A stretch of 64,000 nucleotides of DNA, taken from the NCBI GenBank assembly GCA_964036155.1, contig OZ038422.1, positions 67,727,201 to 67,791,200 on the forward strand. Direction: 5' to 3'. The DNA is from Diploscapter coronatus. Taxonomy: Eukaryota; Nematoda; Chromadorea; Rhabditida; Rhabditidae. Below, in pieces: positions 23,799 through 35,966 of this stretch. The notes under the pieces were generated by a model. The model saw only the letters and a program-made list of their open reading frames with translations, had not been told where the DNA came from and did not search any database. The position numbers and the translations under genes are program-made. Position 1 is the stretch's first letter. Every line of letters begins with the position of its first letter.

Positions 23799-24338
23799 AT
23801 GCGGTCGCTTAGGTAAAAATTCATTTTTCTTTCAAATTTTCAAATTTATTTAGCCTTCTTCTGCTTCTGCTCTGCTTAACAGCTATCAATGCATACTATG
23901 TAAGTCTACAAAATACTGTAACTTCATATTATGTTGAGTCTTTAGACCTACTACATTTACTATCCATCATCGTCCTCAGGGAGCACGACTTACTACTATC
24001 CAAATACGTACAATTATAATTCACGCCCAGGAAATACTCTGAATTACAATGGACAGACATATTATTACGACGGAAGTGAGTTCATTTTCATGGAAGTTAT
24101 TAAGAAGCACCGATATGAGAAATAGAGCTGTGTTCTATTATACTTGCTAATACTCTAGATGACGATATGAGTTCTGGATTATGATATGTCATATTTTACG
24201 TTGTAAAACCTTTCAAATTTAGTGAGCAATTCAAACGGGTATAACTATTATTACTACTCACCGAGTTCGTCGAGCTGTTGTGGAACCCAATACTATTCGC
24301 CGTATAAAATTTACTATCTGAATGGAAAGAAGAAATGA
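23799..24338 (+). CDS. Small secreted tyrosine-rich protein
   Basis: Four exons join in phase. The signal peptide is MRSLSLLLLLLCLTAINA, then YYTYYIYYPSSSSGSTTYYY, Tyr/Asn/Gly-rich sequence (NSRPGNTLNYNGQTYYYDG), SNSNGYNYYYYSPSSSS, a CC pair, and the end YKIYYLNGKKK. Tyr-rich secreted proteins in invertebrates can be cuticle, eggshell or antimicrobial components, where Tyr may be cross-linked. The GKKK end could also be a trimmed amidation site. The first exon is only 14 bases, so it depends on the short intron that follows. It shares the MRS..L leader style with the neighbour at 22011, suggesting similar secretion rather than proven homology. Confidence 0.65.
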
Positions 24339-25915
24339 GTCGATCTTTCTCTGGAATCTAAGAATTCATTTTGTTGAGCCTGCATTTTATTTTGGCACTG
24401 CCAATAATAATATTGATAGATAGGGTCCTCAAGTAGATACGCCAAACATCGCTTTGTGGTAGAATTTTTGTACAGAGATTATAGAAGATGTGAACAATAC
24501 TTCTGTGAGGAACAAATAAATTTTTTAAAATTAGTCGGAAAAATTCAAAAATTTCAACCCACAAGATGAACACGTTTTCGCGAACGAAGTATTGCTTGTG
24601 CGTGGTTGTGTGTATGGCTATTTTGTCTCGATTTTTTTGCATAGAACCATTTTATCAAGTTTATCGTTGATCTAGACTAGGTATTTTGAGACATTTTGGG
24701 TCTGAAGGGTATTTTTTCCAAAGATTTAATTCTAAACTACCGCGTTTCTACCACAAACGCATTTTTGCAAAGGGACGGAACTTGGGGACTCTAGTTGATG
24801 GATTTTCGAAATAAAGTTAAAATTAATTATGAAAAATTATATCGACGAATTTGATCAGTCCTTAATATAATTGAACTTCCAACTTTTCCAAAATATCGAT
24901 GAATGAATTTTTTTTTTTCAATTTTCAAAATCGCAATAATAAAAAACCTGAATCGAACATCTCTTTGTTAATCGTTCAAAATTACGCCTCTTCATAATCA
25001 AGAGAAAAAGAAAATTTTCTCCAGAAATGTGAAAAGAAATGATAACGTAGAGAGGGATTAGAAGGGGCAAGAAATAAAATATAAAGTGAGAAGAAAAAAT
25101 AAAGAATATAAGATAGAACGAGGAATGAGAAACAAAGTACAGTCTGATCTAAAAAGGGATGTAAAGATCAAATGAAAGAATGGGAAAAGATAAAGATAAG
25201 AACATTTGCATTTCTTCGTTTTCCTTCGATTCTTCAACTGCGAACTGCACGTTCATAATCTGGACTCTCATTTCTCATTGTCAGCGAGTTTAGTCTCATC
25301 TTCCCATTCGATCTCCTTCTGCTTTTCGCGTGCAATTGACGTGCAACTTGAAAACATTTAATTTAGATTTCTTTTATTAACTTCTTCACTTCACGAACTT
25401 CATGAATTTATTTATCTTCCTACAGAAACTGCAATATTACAAATCGCGTCATTATTATCTCAATTATCCCAATTTCCGCATTTCTATTGTATCAAAATTT
25501 CTCGTCAAGCCCTCAATTCTCCCTATCAAAGCTCACAAAGCACTCATCGAGCGAGTAAGCGCTAAAAATAAATTAGCCACTGACTAGTCGAGAAGGAGAT
25601 GAAAATAGATGAGTCCGTTTATATTCCGGAAGTCTGCATCGAGTTCTGGCGAGAAGAACGAACGTTTTTCGACAATTATATTTCATTCTCCTTTTTCCTA
25701 CTTTGCGAATATCTGCCACTCTCGAACATTGCACGTATTGCATATCTTATCAGATCACATTCGCACTCTAGTTGAGGACGCTGCGAGTGTGAAAATGAGA
25801 GCAGAGAGGGCCTGCAGCAATCCTTCTCTCCTTGTTCATCCTTTGACCACTCACTCTTTTTTTTTTATCAATCTTTTCTGTTTCTTTCCACACAATTTTT
25901 TCGTCACTAAATTTA
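24339..25915. other. Intergenic region, no gene seen
   Basis: About 1.6 kb between the Tyr-rich gene and the MITE at 25916. A purine-rich block (25000-25200) and AT-rich sequence dominate. The 128-residue open frame at 25609-25995 runs through the MITE and is not credible as a gene. Confidence 0.45.
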
Positions 25916-26006
25916 GGCTCCCTGTATTAGGCGCCGGCTCTTTTCTTATTTCCCCTCTTTGCCTACATTTTCTCATTCTAAAATCCGGTACCTAATGCAG
26001 GGAGCC
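25916..26006. mobile_element. MITE upstream of glutamine synthetase
   Basis: A 91-bp element with about 22-bp terminal inverted repeats: GGCTCCCTGTATTAGGCGCC..GG at the left and CC..GGTACCTAATGCAGGGAGCC at the right. Flanking 9-mers CTAAATTTA and CCAAGTTTG are similar enough to be an aged 9-bp target duplication. Its GGCTC termini and 9-bp target resemble the elements at 3492 and 50941, so they may share a transposase family. Confidence 0.7.
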
Positions 26007-26239
26007 CCAAGTTTGAATACATTTCATTTTCTCTTTTGATTCGATTGGCTATTTGGAAACCACGAAGCACGAGACGCAAGACATAGACAAAATAGTGTAA
26101 GATTAGGGTAGGGTTTGGGGTGAGACTTTTTCCACGCTATGTCTCTTGGTCTCGCGGTTTCCAAATTATCATTCGATTCTTCCATTTCATCTTCTCATTC
26201 ATTAACACTCATTCAGCCTCCGCCTCCGCCTCCCATTCG

Positions 26240-29200
26240 ATGCTCCTGCGAATCTGTCGTCAATTTCCCCCTACCATTCGCAGTTTCTCCTCGTCTCTGC
26301 CTGCCTCTTCGTCCTTCAATGCCCCGATTCCACTCGCCCGTCCTTCTGTTCAACTGAACCAGCAGATCCCCGTCTACAACGACAACATTCTCGCTACCTA
26401 CGTTTGGTGAGTGCTTTGAAAACTAACCTTTTTGATCATTCCTGAAGGATGCCTTTATATCTGCTATTCTCTTCATCTTATTCTTGATTACAGGATCGAT
26501 GGAACGGGTGAGCATTTGCGTGAGAAGACGAGGACACTCAAAGGCAAGGGCAAATTCAACGAGCCCAAAGGTTGGCACTTTGATCTCTTTGAACCTTGCA
26601 TTTTTCTCTATTCCATAAGAACTTTCTAGAAAGGAGTTAAAAATTTGAAGAAAGATATTTTATGACCAGGTCATTTGTGTTTTGCCGCCTTTTATGATCT
26701 AGTATATTTAACATGTGCCAAGTCTAGGCAAAGAAGGCCTATTAAATTGGTGAAACATCCATGGAAAGCGATGCTATTTCTTGTCGCTAATGCTGATGAT
26801 TGTCGTCATTATTTGAATTTGTTGCAGATTTTCCGAATTGGGCATTCGATGGCTCGTCGACAGGCCAGGCCTCGAAAGGCAGCAATTCTGACATGCAACT
26901 CGTTGTGAGTGAATAGCTCCTCTTTTCAATCACATTTCTTCTTTCATAGATTAGAATAGACTCTTCTTTGTTTCCTAATTTGAGGCGAAAGAAGATTTAA
27001 ACTCTGCACAAAAAACTTCCAAAGTCTCGTTTCTCTGTTCCAATTGACTCCTTTCTCACTTTTTTCTTTTTGCTATTTCCTCCTTCTCTGCACGTGCATC
27101 TGCCATGTTCCTCCATACTGCTTTCTCTTATCAATTTCTACTCTCTAATTCCAACACTTCTCAATTTCAGCCAGCAGTGGTTTATCCCGATCCCCTGTTA
27201 GGCCCTGACCACAGACTCGTCCTCTGTGAAGTGCTCGATGTCGATCTCAAGCCTGCTGGTAATTATATTAGAATTTATGAACTTCAAGAAAAATGAATGT
27301 AAAATATTGAAAGTAAGCATTTTCTATGGTTTTTTTTTTTGAAAATTTCTTGTAGACAATAAAATATTTACCTTTGAAAACTTGAGAATATCGAGTTTTC
27401 GAGATGGATTATAATTACTCGCAATCAATACATTCAGATTTTTCAAGTCATTCAGCTTATCCCACTAATTAGGCAGGAGATTTACAATTTAAAAATTTCA
27501 GCCAACAATCATCGAAAATCGTGCGAAGAAGCGATGAGAAAGATTAAAGATCACGATCCTTGGTTCGGCATGGAACAGGTAGGATTACTTGGCGGGACAT
27601 TTTGTTTATGAATCTTCTTTTTAAATCTTATTTTTCTTACAGTAGCATACAAACGTTTGGGACTAGAAGTTATTTTTAAAATTAAGTAGAAAATCATTTC
27701 ATGAGGTAACCTTCGGAAATTTGAAAATTTTTTTAAATCTACGAATCCTTTGCATGCTTGCTAGTTTTCAGAATTATTCATAAAGGAAGGCTTGATTCAC
27801 CTTTCATGTTAAAAAGTGTCTGGTTCCAAAATTTTAGTTGCTATTGTATCTTTCAGTCGATAAATTATTTGGAAGAAAATCATTTTAAAAAATCCTAACT
27901 AAAGATTCGAATTAGATAACAAAAAATTTCAGGAATATTTGCTGACTGATCGAACAGGAAGGCCTTTGGGCTGGCCGGAAAATGGATTCCCATTGCCACA
28001 AGGTATTTGTTTTTCTATTTTATTGAAATTTGGGATTTGTTGAAAACCGCGAGACATAAGTAAAACGAGGTCGAAAAGAGTACGGAAATATTCATTATTC
28101 CATACTATTTCACTAAGTTTTCTTTCCACGTCATACCTTCGGGGTAATTTGTTACTTTTTTCGTAATTTGACATGCCATTTCAGGTCATTACTACTGTGG
28201 TATTGGCGGAGACAGGGTCTTTGGCCGAGAACTGGTGAACGAGCATTACCGCGCCTGTCTCGCAGCAGGACTGCAGATTTTCGGAATCAACGCTGGTAGG
28301 ATTGAATTGTTTATAGTTTGATGTGTCCATTATAAAACATAGTAAATCACGTAAATTTATACCTTCCATAATTGATCTATGGCGTGCTAACTTTACACAA
28401 CACGATAGATCGATACAATTTTATTTTCTTAGCAGGGGCTGTACGAGCATTTTTTTCTTGTTGAAAAAACGTAAGACGAAACGATTCCCCATTTTGACGT
28501 AGCGCAAAACGTAACGTAACGTTTCGTACAGCCCTATCTCGTAGGCTTAAAAATGAAATGAACATCGCGAAGTTTTGACTATGATTATGTTTATTTTCCA
28601 GAAGTGACCCCGGGCCAATGGGAGTTCCAAATCGGCAATTGTCTGGGGATATCGATGGGAGATCAGCTGTGGATGGCTCGCTACCTTCTCTACAGGGTCG
28701 CTGAGATGTTCGGCGTTGCCGTTACGCTGCACCCAAAACCCGCTGTAAGTGGTCATTTCAATTTGTTAAATTGATGTGATGGATGTTTCAATATTTCATT
28801 TTCCCGACAATCGATAATTTCACGAAGAAGTTAGAGATAAAAAAAAAAAAAAAAACGCTTGTCATAGAAGTAATAGCTTTGCAAAATGATTCAAACTCTG
28901 AATCATTAATCGTGCAAATGTTTGCAGATAACATCTGGCGATTGGAACGGTGCAGGTAAAAGAATTACAGAATATGCGACCCTCGCCAAATTGTATCATT
29001 TTGGTCTCAAACTATTTTTCATGGCTATTTTCTAAATTCCGGTGAAAAAACCAGGGAAGGAGACGAGAGCAAGGGAAAATGGTGTTAATCGGAGAAAATA
29101 GTCGCTAAGATTTAGTAACAACCTTTTGTGAGGTTTGCATATTCTGTAATTGTACCGATCAGGTTGCCACTGCAACTTCTCCACGAAGCAGATGCGCGAA

Positions 29201-30809
29201 GAGGGAGGTATCAAATACATTGAAATGGCCATCGAGAATCTATCGAAGACGCACACGGAGGCCATCAGGATGAGTGACGTCCACGGGGGAAATGATAATA
29301 AGCTCAGGTATAGTCATTTTGCATTATTCTTCGGAGATTGCTAGTAGGTTCAGTGTTGTCTGTTTTCCGCGTAGTGACCGTTCTCAAAAGTTGTTTAACT
29401 CGAAAAAGTTTTAACACATCATCAAGGGGCATAGACTTTTAATACTCATTTCTGTCATTTTCACATCTTCATTTTGTGGGAACAGCCAAATTCTTCCGAT
29501 CTGTTCGATAGAGGAATTAAATTCTGTTGATGAAATGAATCTGACTGCCCAAAGAGTGAAAATGTGGAAATGGCATGCACTTGTCTTCACAAGGAAATCT
29601 CACGAAGTGTGACTCGTATTTCTTGACGAAAACTTGCACACAAGTCAATTCGACGACGCTAAGAACGATTCCAAATTCAAAAATGGCTACCGGTTTTAGG
29701 TAGGTTTATCGACCTCGGTTGCTATGCTGTTTTTGACTTCGGAATCGTTCTTAGCGCCGTCGAATTGACTTGCGTGCAAGTTTTCGTCAAGAAATACGAG
29801 TCACACTTCGCGAGGTTTCTTTGTCAGTTTAAGCGTTTTGATGATGTAGTCAAGTTTTTAAGAACAGAGACTTCGTGGGAATAGGCAATATTTTGATCAG
29901 TTATTCTCATTAAAAACGATCAAAGATTTCCAAGTGCATAATGCGCGAAGCTTATGAAATGTTACATTCCATCTTTTCTTGAGAAATTCTTTAAAAAGCG
30001 TCAAAATCTGTTCGACATTACCTGTTCTTCATTCGAATCATTCATATTTTGTTGCAGATTGAGTGGGAAACACGAGACGTCTTCGATCGACAAATTCACG
30101 TGGGGCGTGGCAGATCGAAGTGCTTCTATCCGCATTACGAGGGGAGTCAGTCTCGCTAAGAAAGGTTGCTAATTCATTCTTTTACCAAATTTTACGTCAG
30201 CATTTTGCAGGCTATTTGGAAGACAGGCGTCCATCATCGAATTGCGATCCATATCAGGTAGAATGCTGGACTATTTTATCATGATGTCTAAAACTTTACT
30301 TATTCTTATTTTTGCATTTCAAGCTATTTTTAGATTATTTCTGTAGAAAGTGCGCATGCACTTCGAGAAATATGCAATGATAAGATTGACAGCTAAATTT
30401 TGAAGACATCGTATTTCATTAAATTCCTGTTATCAAACTTGGTAAAAATTCGTCTAACAAAAGACGTGGTGCACAATTCGGAAATCACAGATCCCGACGA
30501 AACTTTTCAAATAGGGGGTATGACAATGGTGAAGTCAGAAGTGCTAAATAGGAAACTAGAAATCAGTGAAAATCGTCAATTCTTCACTTTTATTATTTAC
30601 GAATTTGCCAAATTAGCTTACATTTTGAAGGCGGATTATTTCAACTGTAGATAGAAAATTTGTACCAATGAAATTAACAACAAACTGAAGGCAAAACAAT
30701 GTTTAAATGATGTTTCTAAATCTTGCATAGGGCATTGGTGAACTTATTCAATTAAGTGGATTTTCAGGTGACCCGCATTTTAGCAGAGTCGATCACTTGG
30801 AAGCCCTGA
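26240..30809 (+). CDS. Glutamine synthetase with a mitochondrial-type leader
   Basis: Thirteen exons join in phase. The enzyme makes glutamine from glutamate, ammonia and ATP. Diagnostic blocks in order: [107 protein letters not shown]-site [33 protein letters not shown] and [20 protein letters not shown]. The chosen start (26240) gives [20 protein letters not shown], an Arg/Ser-rich, acid-free leader typical of mitochondrial import. An upstream in-frame ATG at 26120 exists but adds unlikely sequence. Cytosolic forms start near the [10 protein letters not shown] region, so import should be tested. Introns hold three repeat insertions. Confidence 0.95.
28436..28534. mobile_element. Small inverted-repeat element in a glutamine synthetase intron
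   Basis: Termini GGGCTGTACGA and TCGTACAGCCC are exact reverse complements bounding about 99 bases that also contain ACGTAACGTAACG. It lies within the intron between the exons ending QIFGINA and starting EVTPGQW. It is probably a MITE; the target duplication is not clear. Confidence 0.6.
29588..29825. repeat. Long hairpin element in a glutamine synthetase intron
   Basis: Arms of about 85-90 bases, more than 90 percent complementary by eye, flank a spacer of about 55 bases. Left includes GACTCGTATTTCTTGACG and right includes CGTCAAGAAATACGAGTC. It lies in the 750-nt intron after [15 protein letters not shown]. It is likely a foldback transposon or MITE, and the transcript would form a strong stem. 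Confidence 0.75.
30480..30560. repeat. Single arm related to the 19.3 kb inverted-repeat family
   Basis: Contains GACGAAACTTTTCAAATAGG followed by GACAATGGTGAAGTCA, similar to the left arm at 19330-19400. It is in the last intron of glutamine synthetase. No partner arm is seen nearby, so it is probably a truncated copy. Confidence 0.5.
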
Positions 30810-31097
30810 TCCGCCTCTTGCTCTGTCTACCTGTCTGCATCATTCTCCAAACACTCACCATTCATCTACTCGTTCACTTGCCATTTCTCTGCAGGGTTCA
30901 ACTATCTTATATCATTCACATCTATTCACTCACTCAGCACAGCAAGACATCGCGAATTGAGAAAATAACCTAAACATTTTTGACTGTCATTTTTATGAAT
31001 ACTCCAAACCCTTTTGTGGCTCAGAGACGATAGCATTTTTATGTGAATGACTATATACGATAAATATTTTATCCTAAACAAACAGCTCTTCCATAGA

Positions 31098-32135
31098 TTA
31101 GATTAGATAAGGAATGAGGGCTCGACGATTTTTGGGGTAGTTGGGGAATTTCTTGAGATAGTCCTTGTGGTGGTGAAATGCACGGGGACCGAGGTTCGAT
31201 GCGGAGAAAAAGAACAGGGCGAATCCGGCGAGTGTCTGGGTGAGCAGGAAATAACCGAACCATTCAACAATTTCCCCGAAGAAATTCGCGCCAGAAACAT
31301 ATTCGAACATTCCTCCTAAGATTCTTGAACTCGTTTGCTTTCTGAGGAAATCACTCGCCTCGAGGAATTTTATGTTCGGTTTCTCCAGGTTTTCGTAAAT
31401 TCCGTAACAAATAATCCGAGTGAATATTTATCGTAGCTCCAAGTAAGAATATCGCCAGTGCTAGAGGTATCGAAAATTTCAAGAAAAACCCTGACAAAAC
31501 TTCTAACCGAATAACGAGAATGGGTCGGTCAGCTTGGCAGTTGTGAACCTTCCCACATGTGCAGCTCCTTGTGCATAGCCACTCAAACTGCAGAGAATGA
31601 AGGCGCACACGAAATAGAACAGGGGCTGATTCTGGCTGAATCGACCATACAATGGGAAGATTAGACATCTGAATTACTTTCTGAAATTTGTTAAAAATAT
31701 TGTCTTCATTGAACATTTTCTTTTTGTTGGTTTGAAAATTTCGAACCTACCTATTGACATAATGCACTCCTACGAGAAATGTCGCCACTCTTCCAATGCC
31801 TGTTTCTGCCTCGAGACAAAACCACAATGGGAATATCAATGAGAGGATTTCCTGCACGATCCATGCAAATCGCGCTGGAACTGCCAACTGAATGACGAAG
31901 TTGAGCGTTCTACGATCTTCTTTTGCGGATTTTTTTAATGTACAGAATCCTTCATAGAAACATTCTGTAAGTCTCTGGTGTCAAATTTTCTTACTTTGGT
32001 CTTATTTTCATATCTGCCATATTGAGCTCTGAATCCAATGAATGCTAGAAAATAACAGAAACATCCAGCTAGAATGAGGGTCCAGGAGCAGAAACTGACA
32101 AGGGTAGATCGATTGAATGAAAGAAGAAAGTGCAT
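31098..32135 (-). CDS. 3-oxo-5-alpha-steroid 4-dehydrogenase (SRD5A1/2 type)
   Basis: This ER-membrane NADPH enzyme reduces the delta-4,5 bond of 3-oxo steroids; in nematodes the natural substrates may be dietary-sterol derivatives. The start at 32135 gives a membrane segment (SFCSWTLILAGCFCYFLAFI) and QYGRY. Later exons: AVPARFAWIVQEILSLIFPL, LYGRFSQNQPLFYFVCAFIL, GYAQGAAHVGRF, ALAIFLLGATINIHSDYLLR, NLRKPGETEHKIPRG and the C-terminal GANFFGEIVEWFGY with HHKDYLKKFPNYPKNR. INIHSD, LRKPG and FGEIVEW are family signatures. The intron at 31316-31358 is only 43 nt and uses a GC donor. The first junction (about 31993 to 31924) does not preserve frame with canonical sites. It is the last gene of a head-to-tail minus-strand cluster. 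Confidence 0.9.
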
Positions 32136-32306
32136 GATTAGTTGCTACTGTTCATATTGGCTCTTGGTCTGATTGCATACATTTGTGTGATTAACTCGAC
32201 TCTGATAAGAAAACCACCATGCTGGGGGTTGTAAATCACAATTTGAATAGATTATTTATTGCAAAAGAGTTGGGTATAAGACGATAAATAATTGGTAGTT
32301 CATAAA

Positions 32307-34596
32307 TTACTGCTGACTGAAATCGCGGAATGGCATTTTCGAGGGGTTTTGATATTCTAGGAGTGGAGAGCTTGGCCTGAATTTCGTATTTGATTCTCTA
32401 GAAAGAAGGCAAATGGTTACCGAACGGGCTGGGACACAGGCCAGTTGCTGCGAGAGGGGAAACTCGAACTCGACGCAGGCGGAGGATAGTTCGCAAATGA
32501 TATCGCTGAAAATCAGCCTTCTTGTAATTATGAAGATATTTTTTTTAGAAAAAAAGCATTGCAATGCAAATGAATGGACTCACGAGGTGCATGGAGAGTG
32601 GAAGTCGGAACTACTGCCGGATTGAATTGACCGTGTGCTGCTGCCATTGGAAGCACGCCTTCTGCAAGCATACAATAATTAGGTTGAAACATGAAGTTAT
32701 TTTTACATATCATTCTCATTTTCCCATGAATCAATTTAGAAATTATTAATTGGTTAGGATAAAATTCTTCCATTTTTACATACCAAGGAAATACCAACAA
32801 ATTTGAGCTTCCTGTATTTGTCATGGCTGATCATCGTCATCGACTGTATATCTTTGTCAACGACCCTTTTTCATAATTCTCTCTAACTCTCAATAGATGA
32901 TAAATACAGCCGATGATGTTGATTAGCTAATCACAACTTCAAAAGCGCAACGAATTTCAGTTGGTTTCTTTTCAAATCAACAAATAAATTGGGCTAGTAT
33001 ATGAGTGGTCTGTTGTGAACAGGGATGTGCAGAATTCTGATTCCGAATTTTTCAAAATGCCAAATTCCGCATACTCCTGCTTGTGAAGCTACGTTTTGTT
33101 CCAAATATCACGAGTTAAAAATAGCCTACTCTGAATCTGAGTGAATATCTCGACGAATTCTTCCATGAAAGGAGGGTTGGCGATGTTCATCTGCATGAGG
33201 GAGAGCATGAATTCCACAGGAGTCAGTTGGTCGAGCAGCTCGTCTGGAAGTACATTCATCCAAATATCAAGGTTTTAAAAATTCGATGTTTGAAAATAAT
33301 TGCTGGTCTAATACTGAAAAAGTGAAGGAATCTTATTGAGAAAAAAAAACATAATTCAGCACGATGCAAGTTTTTATTCTAGAATAAGACGGTATGATTT
33401 TCAATATACTGGGATTGCAATTGTTTAAAATACTCTAAAAGTCGTGTAATATTCTTAAAAAAAAAAAGTATTGTACTGCATTTGACAAGCTGCCGAAAAA
33501 ATAAAAGAACAACACTGAGAAAGACTTGATCAGATAAGAGTTTTAACATTACACTTTTCTTCGAAGACATGATAATTTCACAAATTTGTGTTTACTCACC
33601 CAAAATCGAGTCCACATTTTCAGGCCCCGCAACAACCGACTCCAAATTCGTTTTCTTCTTTATCAGGTCCTCCTTCCTGAATATTTTGCTATGTTTGTTT
33701 ATCTTAACGCATATCATTTACTTTCTCAAAATGCCCTGCTCCCAAGTGTGGAATTGTGCGATGTAGGTATTGTACGATTCGGTGCCCTGCTGTCGACTGA
33801 AAGAGACGAATTTTCATAAAAGTTGAAACAAGTAACATTTCGGTAAAATTTTATATTGGTTTTCTTGTATTCTCCTTTGTCTCTCGAAAAGACTTTTGCA
33901 GAAGGAGGAGGAAGGGTACCCATGAGATTAATAAATGTAAGATCAGATTTTCGTCAAATCATTTTCAGAATTAAAGAAATAAGATAAAAATCAACCTGTT
34001 TTCGGATTTCCACTTCTCGAATTCCTGTTTGTGCTGTGAATATTTCTGATCCAACGCAGTCAATTCGGCGATGCAATTCTGAAACTCGACAAATTGTTTT
34101 CTTTAGTGAAAAATATCGAATTTCCCCACCTGCAATTCGTCGGCCATCGCAAAATTATAATTTTCTGAAACATAAATTATCAAATCTGATCATCCTAGGA
34201 TCAATAGATATTTCTCGAAGGTTAATGAACCTTGAAAAGTTATCAATTAGATATACTTCATCGCCGATAATTTATTTACTTTATTAACTGGTTAGGATAA
34301 ATAAACTCTCGAATAGAATATATTATTAGATTAGAACGAGCAGAAAAATAAGCCACACATATGAACTAGTTGAACCTGTTAGGAAGTAAGGAAATTCAAG
34401 ACTTGACCCGAAGATAGAGAATGTTGTGTTTGGGAGAGGAAAAGACGAACAGAACGAGGCAGAACTTAGCCGCGGCTCGAATGAGTTTCTCGGCGTGGTC
34501 GTCTATCTGTCTGGCCACCTGCTGTCTGGCTGTCAACTCGTCGATCACTTCCCCTTCTTCGTCCTCGAGTGTTTCCATCTTAATCGATTTGTTCAT
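32307..34596 (-). CDS. Coiled-coil and Pro-rich protein, family not recognised
   Basis: About nine exons join in phase. The N-terminus is acidic and helical: METLEDEEGEVIDELTARQQ, VARQIDDHAEKLIRAAAK, NYNFAMADELQNCIAELTAL, DQKYSQHKQEFEKWKSEN, RQQGTESYNTYIAQFHTWEQ, KKEDLIKKKTNLESVVAGPE. Next comes a conserved-looking helical piece (DELLDQLTPVEFMLSLMQMN, IANPPFMEEFVEIF). The tail is Pro/Ser-rich (AAAHGQFNPAVVPTST, FANYPPPASSSSFPSRSNWP) and ends KMPFRDFSQQ-stop. There is no signal peptide or membrane segment, so it is probably an intracellular scaffold or RNA/chromatin-associated protein. The junction near 33120 to 32827 is less secure. It starts 390 bases after the preceding gene on the same strand and ends about 170 before SRD5A. 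Confidence 0.65.
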
Positions 34597-34986
34597 GTTT
34601 GTCCATGTAGGTACATTAAATCAACTGAGCAACTTATTGTTAGAAATGACGAGATGAAATGACCTATATTTCCCATACTATTCCTCTCTACTTTCGCCAC
34701 CTCCTCTATCTCTAACCTTAGATAATGCCCTCAAGTCATTTAAAATTGATGTGATTTTGACTTTACGCGACTTTTCGACTAGATGTTATATAAGGCTTAA
34801 GATTAAGAGAGAGTAGGGAAACGTTCCCTCTCGCTGCAGACTATTTCGCAAGTTTGCGATATCGTGAAATAGCGAAAAATCTATATTGTAGTTTTCTCAT
34901 TTTATCAATACCCTTGCTTCAAATTATTTTTTCTAGAAAAAATTGTGAGAAAGGGTATGATGAGAGAAATGTTTCAATATTTATCA

Positions 34987-35966
34987 TTAAGAAAATTGAC
35001 TCAGTAAATGAATTACTTCATCAATAAGCTATTTTCAAAGTACCTAATATGTATGAAAATACCCTTGCTTCGTGAAAAATGCGCAAAATTCATCAAGGTC
35101 TAATAAACCCACCTCCTCAGCAATAGAGTGATAGTCGAGATCGACCATGCCCAGTTTGTAGTTGATCATGTCTGCAGCACACTGCTCCACGAAGCCGTCT
35201 ATCGAGTCCACCGAACTCGGAGGCTTCTTCATGAACCTGAAATCGTTCATTTTGAAGAGTAGACAAGGGAAAGCCGTACTTTCTGCCATCGGGGAGCTTG
35301 ACAGATTTGGGAATGTCGAATCCGCACAGAATTGGCTGACTGCTTTCCGTCATGTAGTAGTTGAGAGGGCGGCTCACAGACACATTATCCACGCGAAGTG
35401 CCTCTCTGCAAATCAACATTATCTTTGAGTTTTTTTTAACGATTTCAAGATTTGAAAAATCATATTTTCACCGATATTCTAAACGATTCTAAATTTCATA
35501 GAGAATTTACTAATGAATTTTGGAATTACAATTCTTCTGACGCAGGAATATCGAATAAGATTCCAATAAACTTACTTCCAATCATAGCTGGATGATTCAG
35601 AGAGGACTTCCTGCACAGGTGCAGGCTGCGAGAGACATTTGATGCAGAAATTGGGTGGGTTGACCTGGCAGAGGCAGTTCTCCACGATGCACTCGATTCC
35701 AAACCCATTCCCGCATTCCTTACACACGCTGAATTAATAATCCATTTGAGTGTGTTTGTCAGAGTTCGAAGAATTAGAAGTTTAAAATCAAGAATTTCAA
35801 AACTAATCTGCATGGCATGAGTTTGGTAATCTAAATTTTTAAATTTAATTTCACAATGGCAAAATCCCATCCATAAATGAAAGACATAATCAACATACCA
35901 CTTGATCTTGTTGCAAGTGGTGTGAAGCTCGCCCTTTGCAGGTTCCGTTTTGGCTCTCTTCTGCAT
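34987..35966 (-). CDS. Cys-rich, possibly zinc-binding protein; true start uncertain
   Basis: Exons in phase: MQKRAKTEPAKGELHTTCNK, CVCKECGNGFGIECIVENCL, CQVNPPNFCIKCLSQ, EALRVDNVSVSRPLNYYMTE, GFDIPKSVKLPDGRKYGFP, FMKKPPSSVDSIDGFVEQCA, LGMVDLDYHSIAEE, and a last exon LIDEVIHLLSQFS-stop. The Cys spacing (CxC, CxxC, C..CxC, CxxC) suggests one or two zinc sites. The first in-frame ATG is at 35966, but the frame stays open upstream with protein-like sequence (LIYGNRRFGWETEDWNKIKK then an acidic Glu/Asp stretch) back to an acceptor near 36062. No ATG occurs in that part. It begins about 60-170 bases after the exonuclease stop, so it may be the second gene of an operon. Family not recognised. Confidence 0.6.

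Noticed and set aside
25609..25995. 128-residue plus-strand frame
   Set aside because: It runs through a MITE and shows no domain, splice structure or family resemblance.
31465..31520. A 17-nt intron in SRD5A after DPFSLF
   Set aside because: A 47-nt intron ending at CCTCTAG also keeps frame and gives exact length agreement with the family, so the tiny intron is not needed.
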